A DNA stretch of 6,495 bases from Methanobacteriota archaeon (GCA_002726845.1 PBSP01000006.1:8685-15179), one strand, 5' to 3'. Shown: positions 1 to 6,468, counted from the first letter of the stretch. Made by a program: numbers and translations. The notes: a model not told the origin generated them from the sequence alone.

Positions 1-299
1 TTCAAACAACTCGCAACTGCTCTCTCGCGGTTGAGTTCGACACCGATTGCTGGCCTCTTGAGGTGAGACGCGTATGCTGCGAGCTGAATTCCTGAACCAC
101 AAGCACAGTCCAATACGACCCCAGAGGGCAGGTCAAATTTGGTGAGGAATTGTGCCCGTGTCTCAGCAACCTGCCACGGCGTTGCCAATGGTTTCCCGTC
201 ACTCGCATGATGAAAAGAGAGTTCTTTTAGTGAAGAATCAGGAATTGGTTGGCCTGAGGGCGTTTGTTCCGATGGGACAAGCAACTCCAACTGCTCCAC
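1..299 (-). CDS. Class I SAM-dependent methyltransferase, N-terminal part (truncated by window edge)
   Basis: The minus strand is open from a GTG at 299 to the window edge (about 99 codons). Residues 61-72 read VVLDCACGSGIQ, a SAM-binding motif I of the D-x-x-x-G-x-G type (D64, G68, G70). Residues 85-90 read IGVELN, a motif II strand end whose acidic E88 would bind the SAM ribose. Just before motif I, LATPWQVAETRA (38-49) resembles the segment preceding motif I in THUMP-like-domain methyltransferases; that subfamily match is only a resemblance. The substrate cannot be told because the C-terminal half lies outside. There is no in-frame ATG. The GTG sits immediately after the pyrE stop, and two nearby TTG codons (290 and 284) follow a GGTGGAG purine run and are alternative starts. 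It is transcribed with pyrE. The family is fairly sure; the specific function is unknown. Confidence 0.85.
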   Translation of the reverse strand, partial: MEQLELLVPSEQTPSGQPIPDSSLKELSFHHASDGKPLATPWQVAETRAQFLTKFDLPSGVVLDCACGSGIQLAAYASHLKRPAIGVELNRERAVASCL

Positions 300-893
300 C
301 TACTGCGCGATGTCCGAGCGCGTGAAGATGCTCTCAAATGGAATTCCTGCCTCGGCAAAGGCTTCAACACCGCCCTCTTGTCGGTCGAGTATGCTGATCA
401 CTCCAAGAATATCGCACGATGTTGTTTCACGGATTCGTTCAACCGCTTGAATGGACGAGCCTCCGGTCGTTGTCACATCCTCAAGCACAATCACACCGCC
501 GCCTGCTGCAAGCGATGCCCCCTCGATTCCAGGTGGATTGTTTGTTTTCCGACCGCCTCGTCCCTTGGGCGATTTGCGGACCATGAACCCTTTCCGGTGA
601 TGGTTTTGCGAGCCTGTTATGACGATTGCAGTTAACGGTACCGCTCCAAGTTCGAGGCCGCCTACAAAATCAGGGTTTAGAGCATCAAGTCGATGGTTGA
701 ACAAAACTGCGAGGAGTTTTGATGCTTCAGAATGCATCATCAGCGGTTTCATATCAAAAAACCAGCGAGATGAACGCCCCGATGCGAGTGTAAACGCATC
801 GTCCAATCCACCGTCCAAGAAAGCAAGCTCGCGAACGAGTTCCAGCAATCGGCCCCATTCTGGAAGACTCTTCAGAGATTCATGAACGCTCAT
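300..893 (-). CDS. pyrE: Orotate phosphoribosyltransferase
   Basis: This cytoplasmic enzyme converts orotate and PRPP to orotidine 5'-monophosphate and pyrophosphate, the fifth step of de novo UMP synthesis. At 197 aa it is a normal single-domain PyrE. Visible motifs are the N-terminal ASGRSSRWFFDMKP (37-50), the GGLELGAVPL segment (78-87), the flexible catalytic loop starting MVRKSPKGRGG (104-114) and ending PPGIEG (120-125), and the PRPP-binding motif VIVLEDVTTTGGSS (134-147) with its acidic pair E138/D139. The C-terminal DRQEG and AEAGIPF stretches also fit the family. The loop is a few residues longer than usual and has Arg (R112) where most family members have His. The whole protein reads more like alphaproteobacterial-type PyrE than the methanogen type. 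ATG 893 is the start; no strong Shine-Dalgarno precedes it. No pyrF lies alongside, so OMP decarboxylase must be elsewhere. Confidence 0.95.
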   Translation of the reverse strand: MSVHESLKSLPEWGRLLELVRELAFLDGGLDDAFTLASGRSSRWFFDMKPLMMHSEASKLLAVLFNHRLDALNPDFVGGLELGAVPLTAIVITGSQNHHRKGFMVRKSPKGRGGRKTNNPPGIEGASLAAGGGVIVLEDVTTTGGSSIQAVERIRETTSCDILGVISILDRQEGGVEAFAEAGIPFESIFTRSDIAQ

Positions 894-1008
894 GATTCAA
901 TGGTGCTCTACCCAACGCATGAATGTTGGGCTGCAATATTCGGGGATAGGCCCTCGCCGATTGCATCATAAAGTCTCGACTACACGTGAATTTTGGGGTC
1001 AATGGTGA
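894..1008. promoter_or_regulatory. Divergent pyrE / polC intergenic region
   Basis: These 115 bp separate two divergently oriented genes and must hold the promoters for both. For pyrE (minus strand) an AT-rich CAATATT lies at 934-940, a plausible TATA position about 40 bp before the ATG. For polC (plus strand) a CATAAA lies at 967-972, about 37 bp before its ATG. Neither is a strong archaeal TATA/BRE match. Between the pyrE candidate and its start codon is the inverted repeat described separately. The placement is inferred; only the gap and the motifs are seen. Confidence 0.45.
911..930. repeat. Short inverted repeat upstream of pyrE
   Basis: CCCAAC at 911-916 and GTTGGG at 925-930 are perfect 6-bp inverted arms around an 8-base spacer. 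The repeat lies 18-37 bp before the pyrE ATG, between a TATA-like CAATATT and the start codon. It could be an operator or a 5'-leader hairpin. A 6-bp repeat is expected by chance several times in a window of this size, so only its position makes it notable. Confidence 0.3.
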
Positions 1009-4000
1009 ATGTCAACAAAAGCATCAACAAACCAACTCGACCCTTTGGTGGGCATCGACCTTCCCCGACTTGAGAAAGAGATGGAACGATACCAGCAACT
1101 TCTCGATGAAAACACCGACCATGCATACAGAATTGCAGAACAGGCCAGAAAACTTGGACTGGATCCTAAACCGTTCGTCGAAATCCCTCGGGCAAACGAT
1201 CTTGCTGGACGGACTGAAAAACTCCTTGTTGAACACTTAGAATCTTATCCTGTAGCCGATGATATCCGTGCCTTACTCGCAGAACACGATCGGGAAACAA
1301 CGTCGATTCTGATGGCGCAACGCGTTGCAACAGGATTTCGAGAGAAAGGCTACGATTTGGTCAAATCCATAGATGTGGGCCTACGCGTCGGACTCGCAAT
1401 CCTTACAGAAGCCGTGCTGGTTGCTCCTTTGGAAGGTATCAGCGAGGTGCGCCTTTTGAACAACCTCGATGGGTCCCCCTTCGTTTCCGTCCATTTCGCA
1501 GGCCCCATACGGGCGGCGGGCGGCACGGCTCAGGCACTGGCTGTGCTGATTGCCGATATGATCCGCCGTGAATTAAAAATCGGACCGTACATGCCAAGCG
1601 ATGGTGAAGTTGAGCGCGTCAAAGAAGAATTTGGGCTGTACCGTGGGAATTTGCAGTACCGTCCATCGCCAACAGAAATTGATGACATTGTGCGCGCCTG
1701 TCCCATCATGATCAATGGAGAATCAACGGAATCCATTGAATGCGCTGGATACGGACGAGTTCGCAACATCGACGAAGCGCGTATTCGAGGCGGTGTGTTG
1801 CTCGTTATTGGCGAAGGCATGTGCTTGAAAGCGCCAAAAATTCGCAAGCATACCGAGCGACTCAACGTTCCAGGCTGGGACTTTATCTCCAAATTTGCAT
1901 CCAAAGGCAAGGATGACAACAAAGGAGGCGATGGAACTGAATTCAAATCTCGACGTATCGCTCCCATTGATGCGTTCATGAAGGATATCATCGCCGGTCG
2001 CCCAATTTTCGGCGGGCCACAACAGCCCGGTGGATTTCGCTTGCGCTACGGACGTGGCCGTCCATCCGGACTTGCTGCTGCTTCTTTGAATCCAGCATCG
2101 ATGTTGGTTTTGGATGACTTCATTACAATTGGTACCCAAATGAAGATTGAACGACCAGGGAAAGCTTGCGCAGTAACACCATGCAACGATTCTGAAGGGC
2201 CTTGGGTCGTACTTTCCTCCGGTCAATTTTTACGTATTGACGAGGGTGAAAAACTCCTCAAAATTCGCCACGACATACGTTCCATTTGGGACAACGGCGA
2301 GATTGTCATCGGCTACGGAGAATTCATGGAGAACAACAAGAATTTGGTTCCCGCAGGGTACAACAACGATTGGTGGGCAAGCGATCTCATCGATGCATTG
2401 GCGACAAAAAAAGACGTGGAATCCTTCGCAAAAATCTGCAAAAACAACCCTGCACATCCGGATGGAATTCCCGGACTTGCGGATGTCGATGATGTGGACA
2501 AGCAATTCCACATTCGCCGCCGATGGCATCGCTATCTGTCGAAGCTCTCCCTTGATTTTGAGCAAGCTTCAGCAATTGCACAACAGTGGCGAACCGCATT
2601 ACCGTCGCCTCACAATCCATGGTTCCTCGATTTACCCATCGAATGGGTCCCCGGTCTTTTGGATGCACTAAAATCAGCCACAATCGAAAATGCCGCCAAG
2701 AGCGATGTTGATGTCGAACACCCTGCTATTGGAAGCACATGGTTGCGCTTCAAGGGGGCAGCAAACGGTTGGGATGCATCGGCTATGGACAAACTGCAAC
2801 CCGAACGCATACCGCCGCTGAAAGACATCCAAACGGTTGGACTGGATTTGAAACCCGTAGAACCAATCTTTGAGGATTCAATCCCAGAAGGATGGACTTT
2901 TGTACAGCACGGTTTGCTCAAAGGTGCTTTACTGTTGCTCGGTATTCCGCACCATCACAAAGGAGAAGACATCATCGCTACCTGCGGCTGGCAGGCAATG
3001 GTCAACGGTTTGGGTTACACAATCCAAAACAGCAATTTGCACCAAAATGTTGATCTGAAATCCTTGATTGAGCAACGAATCGTTGAATTGCGAAACTGCA
3101 ACAGTGTTCTCAAAAACGAAACGATGCGTTTGGAGGAATTGAAAAAGCACCGAGCAAGCATCCGAATCGCTGCTGAAACCGAGGCACGACAAAAGGGGTT
3201 GGGCATCGCAGAGACGGATCTTGTCGGACAGAAAGCTTCTGAATCCGTTGATGACCCTGGCCCAGAGGATGCCGCTTTGTTCACCAATTCCTTGCGTATT
3301 CACGACAATCACATCGTAGACGGCATTCTCCCCTTAATTCGGGAAGTTTCGCCACTCCGATGGGAGCATGCGGCACCCCATCGCGTGGGATGCCGGATGG
3401 GTCGGCCGGAAAAATCGGCACCTCGTGAAATGTCGCCTCGCTCGCACGTTTTGTTCCCTCTCGCCCTAGAAGGAGGAAATCAGCGCCTGATCTCCAATGC
3501 AGCTGGAAAAGGTTCCATTCGCGTCCAACTGGGTAAGCGCATATGTTCAACATGTGGAAAGGAATCCCCGTTCATTCAATGTCATCATCGGATTGTTGAC
3601 CCTTCTGGAATTCCGAAAGTGGGTGAAACCTGTGGTGGACGGACCGATATGAAACCGTCGACAGGCAACACCCGTCGACGTGGTGAAATGCAGAGTGTCT
3701 CTCTTGAATCGGTTCTTGAGGATGCGCAGTTGCGTATCGGAATGGACCGACTGCCACAACAGGTGAAATGCGTCAAGGAACTCAAAAGCCGAAATCAAAC
3801 ACCAGAGCCCATCGAGAAAGGTTTGCTGAGAGCAAAATACAACCTCCCAGTGTTTCGAGATGGCACCGTTCGATTTGACATGAGTGACGTGCCCGTTACG
3901 CACTTTACGCCGAAAGAAATCGATGTTGACTGGAAACGATTGCATGCGCTTGGCTACACGCACGACTACGAGGGAAAACCGTTGGAAAACGATGACCAGA

Positions 4001-5085
4001 TGCTCGAATTGTATCCTCAAGATTTCATTGTTGCGAAGAATGCTGCAGACTACTTTGTTCGGACTGCTCAATTTGTTGACGATGTTCTTGTCCGGTTCTA
4101 CGGAATGGAGCCCTACTACAATGCGACCAACAAAGACGATCTTATCGGCCAACTCATCTGTGCTTTAGCACCTCACACGTCAGGCGGTGTGTTGTCACGC
4201 ATTATCGGATGGGCTGATTGTTCTGGAGGTTACGCTCACCCCTTGTTTCATGCAGCAAAACGTCGCAATTGTGATGGTGACGAAGATGCGATTATGCTAC
4301 TCATGGACGGCCTGTTGAACTTTAGCCGTGAGATTCTGCCAGCCAATCGTGGTGGACAAATGGATGCTCCATTGGTCTTAACCACGCGCCTGAACCCAAC
4401 TGAAATCGACAAAGAGGCCCTCAATGTCGATGCTGCGTGGTTCTACGAACGTCGGTTTTACGAAGCGACAATTCACCAACCCCATCCAAAAGATATTGCG
4501 GAGAACATGGACTTCGTTGAACGAAGACTCGGTACGGTTGCAGCTGTCCGTGGCTATGGATACACCCACGATTGTAAGCGTATTGATGACGGCCCTGAAT
4601 TGTCAGCATACAAGACGCTCGCAACCATGATCGACAAGATGAACGGACAACTGAACCTCTGTCAACGATTGCGAGCCATCGATGCTCGAACCGTTGCTTC
4701 TTCTGTCATCCGTTCTCACTTTTTACCAGACCTTCGCGGAAACCTCAACGCCTTTGGTCGTCAAAAGGTACGTTGCTTGAAATGCGGCCATTCCTATCGC
4801 CGAATGCCCTTGGCTGGGCAATGCATCCAACCTCTGAAAACGGGAGGTAGTGGTCTTTCGGCACACGGTGTGGTTCGCAACGAAGGAGGGTTGTGCAGTG
4901 GGCGACTCGCTCTCACCGTTTCAGAAGGAGCGGTTCGGAAATACATCGAAGTTACGAAACACGTCATGGATACGTACGGTGTCGACACCTATACGCGACA
5001 AAACATGGAGTGGCTTGCGGGAAGTGTTGAATCGCTGTTCAACAACGATCGTGCGCGCCAGATGTCGTTAACGGACTTCCTTTGA
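1009..5085 (+). CDS. polC: DNA polymerase D (family D) large subunit DP2
   Basis: DP2 is the polymerising subunit of the archaeal replicative PolD; it pairs with the exonuclease subunit DP1, which is not in this window. The protein is 1358 aa and full length. Landmarks in order: AGPIRAAGGTAQA (164-176); FRLRYGRGRPSG around 344-355; GTQMKIERPGK (375-385); GCRMGRPEK (794-802); a zinc ribbon with C846, C849, C858 and C875; PEPIEKGLLRAKY and GYTHDYEGKPL; RRNCDGDEDA (1085-1094), holding the catalytic aspartates D1089 and D1091; RGGQMDAPLV (1114-1123); a second zinc ribbon with C1256, C1259, C1272 and C1296; and a terminal PIP box QMSLTDFL (1351-1358) for PCNA. No intein interrupts the catalytic motif, a known intein site in Pyrococcus. 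ATG 1009 is preceded directly by an in-frame TGA at 1006-1008, so no longer start exists. M25 (1081) is possible but less likely. GGGGT at 995-999 is a weak ribosome-binding site. Confidence 0.98.
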   Translation: MSTKASTNQLDPLVGIDLPRLEKEMERYQQLLDENTDHAYRIAEQARKLGLDPKPFVEIPRANDLAGRTEKLLVEHLESYPVADDIRALLAEHDRETTSILMAQRVATGFREKGYDLVKSIDVGLRVGLAILTEAVLVAPLEGISEVRLLNNLDGSPFVSVHFAGPIRAAGGTAQALAVLIADMIRRELKIGPYMPSDGEVERVKEEFGLYRGNLQYRPSPTEIDDIVRACPIMINGESTESIECAGYGRVRNIDEARIRGGVLLVIGEGMCLKAPKIRKHTERLNVPGWDFISKFASKGKDDNKGGDGTEFKSRRIAPIDAFMKDIIAGRPIFGGPQQPGGFRLRYGRGRPSGLAAASLNPASMLVLDDFITIGTQMKIERPGKACAVTPCNDSEGPWVVLSSGQFLRIDEGEKLLKIRHDIRSIWDNGEIVIGYGEFMENNKNLVPAGYNNDWWASDLIDALATKKDVESFAKICKNNPAHPDGIPGLADVDDVDKQFHIRRRWHRYLSKLSLDFEQASAIAQQWRTALPSPHNPWFLDLPIEWVPGLLDALKSATIENAAKSDVDVEHPAIGSTWLRFKGAANGWDASAMDKLQPERIPPLKDIQTVGLDLKPVEPIFEDSIPEGWTFVQHGLLKGALLLLGIPHHHKGEDIIATCGWQAMVNGLGYTIQNSNLHQNVDLKSLIEQRIVELRNCNSVLKNETMRLEELKKHRASIRIAAETEARQKGLGIAETDLVGQKASESVDDPGPEDAALFTNSLRIHDNHIVDGILPLIREVSPLRWEHAAPHRVGCRMGRPEKSAPREMSPRSHVLFPLALEGGNQRLISNAAGKGSIRVQLGKRICSTCGKESPFIQCHHRIVDPSGIPKVGETCGGRTDMKPSTGNTRRRGEMQSVSLESVLEDAQLRIGMDRLPQQVKCVKELKSRNQTPEPIEKGLLRAKYNLPVFRDGTVRFDMSDVPVTHFTPKEIDVDWKRLHALGYTHDYEGKPLENDDQMLELYPQDFIVAKNAADYFVRTAQFVDDVLVRFYGMEPYYNATNKDDLIGQLICALAPHTSGGVLSRIIGWADCSGGYAHPLFHAAKRRNCDGDEDAIMLLMDGLLNFSREILPANRGGQMDAPLVLTTRLNPTEIDKEALNVDAAWFYERRFYEATIHQPHPKDIAENMDFVERRLGTVAAVRGYGYTHDCKRIDDGPELSAYKTLATMIDKMNGQLNLCQRLRAIDARTVASSVIRSHFLPDLRGNLNAFGRQKVRCLKCGHSYRRMPLAGQCIQPLKTGGSGLSAHGVVRNEGGLCSGRLALTVSEGAVRKYIEVTKHVMDTYGVDTYTRQNMEWLAGSVESLFNNDRARQMSLTDFL

Positions 5086-5712
5086 CTAGAGAACAATGGG
5101 TTCTCTCCAAGGCGAATCTTCCATCTCTTCATGCCCATCTATCTCGGGCATACCGAGTCGCGTTTTTCTGAATTCTTTCGGCTTGTCATCGGATGCTTCC
5201 GACTGCTCGATTTTCTTTGCGATGAATTTGCGAACGGCCGATTCGCCAAAAGCAAGAGCAATCAAGAGCAATGAAAGCAGAACATGCCCGATGGTTGCGA
5301 TTGGGGCAAATGGGGCAATGTCAAGTTTTTGAATTGCATCGACGTTCTCACCCGCTGTCGTATTCAACGTATATTGGCCAGGAGGCAAATCGGCTTCGAT
5401 GACCGCAACTTGATTGGTCAATCCGTCCCAACGCAACACAACGTTGTTGGATGCATCAATTAACATCCATGAGACGTTTAAACTTCGATTTGGATCGTCA
5501 CGATGGACAAATTCTGAGGTCATGGTAACGGGTAATTCAGCATCGCTTCCAAACACCGCTTTGATTGAAACAGCTCGTTCGGGTTGGAATTCAAAACCAC
5601 GATCGTTGAGTTGTTGAGGTGCTTCACTGCGTGCAACATTTGACCATATGACGTTCACGATGAGGAGTGCAACAACCCACAATGTGATGTTGAGAATTCG
5701 CTTGCGCTCCAT
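5086..5712 (-). CDS. Two-pass membrane protein with extracytoplasmic beta-rich domain, function unknown
   Basis: I do not recognise this family. From ATG 5712 it is 208 aa. A positive N-terminus (MERKR) precedes a hydrophobic segment at about 6-24. An ectodomain of roughly 110 residues follows, with alternating strands and a DLPPGQYTL turn typical of Ig/CARDB-like beta sandwiches. A second hydrophobic segment runs at about 135-156, followed by a charged tail of about 50 residues. The ectodomain carries three N-glycosylation sequons (N75-R-S, N79-V-S, N117-T-T), consistent with an outside location. The predicted topology is both ends in the cytoplasm. A GTG at 5724 would add four residues, but the GGAG at 5727-5724 overlaps it; that GGAG sits 11 bases before ATG 5712, which I prefer. 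The start lies 18 bp after the mptE stop, so the two genes are probably one operon. Its stop abuts the polC stop tail-to-tail. Confidence 0.75.
   Translation of the reverse strand: MERKRILNITLWVVALLIVNVIWSNVARSEAPQQLNDRGFEFQPERAVSIKAVFGSDAELPVTMTSEFVHRDDPNRSLNVSWMLIDASNNVVLRWDGLTNQVAVIEADLPPGQYTLNTTAGENVDAIQKLDIAPFAPIATIGHVLLSLLLIALAFGESAVRKFIAKKIEQSEASDDKPKEFRKTRLGMPEIDGHEEMEDSPWREPIVL
5088..5106. repeat. Perfect inverted repeat at the polC 3' end (possible 3'-end hairpin)
   Basis: AGAGAAC (5088-5094) and GTTCTCT (5100-5106) are perfect 7-bp inverted arms around a 5-base loop. The repeat begins three bases after the polC TGA and covers the last codons of the convergent membrane-protein gene, including part of its TAG. 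It could form a stem-loop at the end of either transcript. No T tract follows on either strand, so it is not a classical intrinsic terminator. It may shape or protect mRNA 3' ends, or be coincidence. Confidence 0.4.
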
Positions 5713-5730
5713 GCTCGATTTCACTCCATG

Positions 5731-6456
5731 TTACTTTATGATGTAGTGTTCGACACCCAACCGGCGCATGGACTCTTTCATCCATCTCAATTTTTGCATC
5801 TTTCGGGCCGGATTGGTCGACGCCGACCATGCTCCCAACAGGTCGGTTCTGAATCCTATGCACTCGATATCATCCAGCGAGCGGCCCATTGCTTTGAGAA
5901 AGCACAATGCTCGATCGCCGTCTGTGAATCCTCCCGGATTGTACACACCCTCGTATTCGTTTGTGGATTGATGTGTCAGAGTCAACGAAGGGAAGTGATC
6001 GAAGGTTGACCATTTTTCAACAAGCTGCTTCCATAAGTTGTTGTTGTCCCCGTGTGCATGCAATACAATGTGAACACCGGATTGTGCAGCAGCATCAAGG
6101 TATTCTGCACCGTCTCCATCGCTTACAACAAACAGTACCCGTGAAATGTCGTCAATGGCACCAACTGCTCCATCAGCGGCAACGAACAATGCCCCTGGAT
6201 AATCGTCGACGTGAATCGGTTCGCTTCCTGCCCCCACAACGATGAGCCGAACGGTTGAGGCGACGGTTTGTTTGATCCTTGCAAGGCTTTGTGCACGCCC
6301 AGTTGGAGACCATGAATCTCGGCCGTAGGGCGTTTGTTGTGAAAACACCTCAGCCATCGCTTGAGCCGAGCGATCATCATCATCCAAAGACCAGCCAAAA
6401 GCAGAGCGAACCTCACCTTGCAACCTTATCAGTCCATCATCTGCAGGTTTGAGCAC
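5731..6456 (-). CDS. mptE: MptE-like 6-hydroxymethyl-7,8-dihydropterin pyrophosphokinase (DUF115 family)
   Basis: MptE is the archaeal replacement for bacterial FolK. It transfers pyrophosphate from ATP to 6-hydroxymethyl-7,8-dihydropterin in the pterin branch leading to tetrahydrofolate or tetrahydromethanopterin. The 241-aa length matches the family. Visible signatures are a Rossmann-like start LIVVGAGSEP (71-80), VAADGA (92-97), VVSDGDG (110-116, where I expect a TDLDG-type metal or phosphate loop), VLHAHGDNNNLW (131-142) and NPGGFTDGDRAL (173-184). The last two blocks are the most diagnostic. The N-terminal third (FGWSLDDDDRSAQAM) also fits. GTG 6456 is the only credible start: an in-frame TAA at 6471-6469 closes the frame upstream, and a strong GGAGGAG lies at 6465-6459. 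The membrane-protein gene follows closely downstream. Which C1 carrier the pathway feeds in this organism cannot be told from the window. Confidence 0.88.
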   Translation of the reverse strand: MLKPADDGLIRLQGEVRSAFGWSLDDDDRSAQAMAEVFSQQTPYGRDSWSPTGRAQSLARIKQTVASTVRLIVVGAGSEPIHVDDYPGALFVAADGAVGAIDDISRVLFVVSDGDGAEYLDAAAQSGVHIVLHAHGDNNNLWKQLVEKWSTFDHFPSLTLTHQSTNEYEGVYNPGGFTDGDRALCFLKAMGRSLDDIECIGFRTDLLGAWSASTNPARKMQKLRWMKESMRRLGVEHYIIK

Positions 6457-6458
6457 AT

Positions 6459-6465
6459 CTCCTCC
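6459..6465 (-). promoter_or_regulatory. Strong Shine-Dalgarno of mptE
   Basis: GGAGGAG reads 6465 to 6459 on the minus strand, ending two bases before the GTG at 6456 (four bases counted from the GGAGG core). It is the best ribosome-binding site in the window and supports the GTG start. An ATG at 6458 overlaps this GTG but lies in another frame, which stops after nine codons (TGA at 6431-6429). Confidence 0.6.
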
Positions 6466-6468
6466 ACA

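Noticed and set aside
2..208. A 68-codon minus-strand frame with an ATG start near the left edge
   Set aside because: It is a shifted reading of the methyltransferase gene; the correct frame holds the intact SAM motif DCACGSG and runs from the pyrE stop.
264..635. A 123-codon plus-strand open frame opposite pyrE
   Set aside because: It is rich in Cys, His and Arg, antisense to the PyrE PRPP motif and catalytic loop, with no recognisable domain.
894..1008. Search for a small RNA, riboswitch or tRNA in the only sizeable intergenic gap
   Set aside because: 115 bp with no cloverleaf, no conserved riboswitch core and no extended stem beyond the 6-bp inverted repeat.
1530..2226. Two long overlapping minus-strand open frames inside the polC N-terminal half
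   Set aside because: They overlap each other and the conserved RLRYGR and GTQMKIERPGK region of DP2; their composition is not protein-like and they have no plausible start context.
3547..4152. A 201-codon open frame on the minus strand inside polC
   Set aside because: It lies opposite highly conserved DP2 sequence (zinc ribbon, PEPIEKG and GYTHD blocks), shows no domain or ribosome-binding site, and is explained as a shadow of the constrained coding strand.
4246..4300. Possible intein at the DP2 catalytic motif
   Set aside because: HAAKRRNCDGDEDAIML is continuous, with no splice-junction residues or homing endonuclease; the extra length of the protein lies in other places.
5722..5730. A minimal ATG-GAG-TGA upstream ORF before the membrane-protein gene
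   Set aside because: It is most simply a by-product of the GGAG ribosome-binding sequence; a two-codon ORF cannot be supported from sequence alone.
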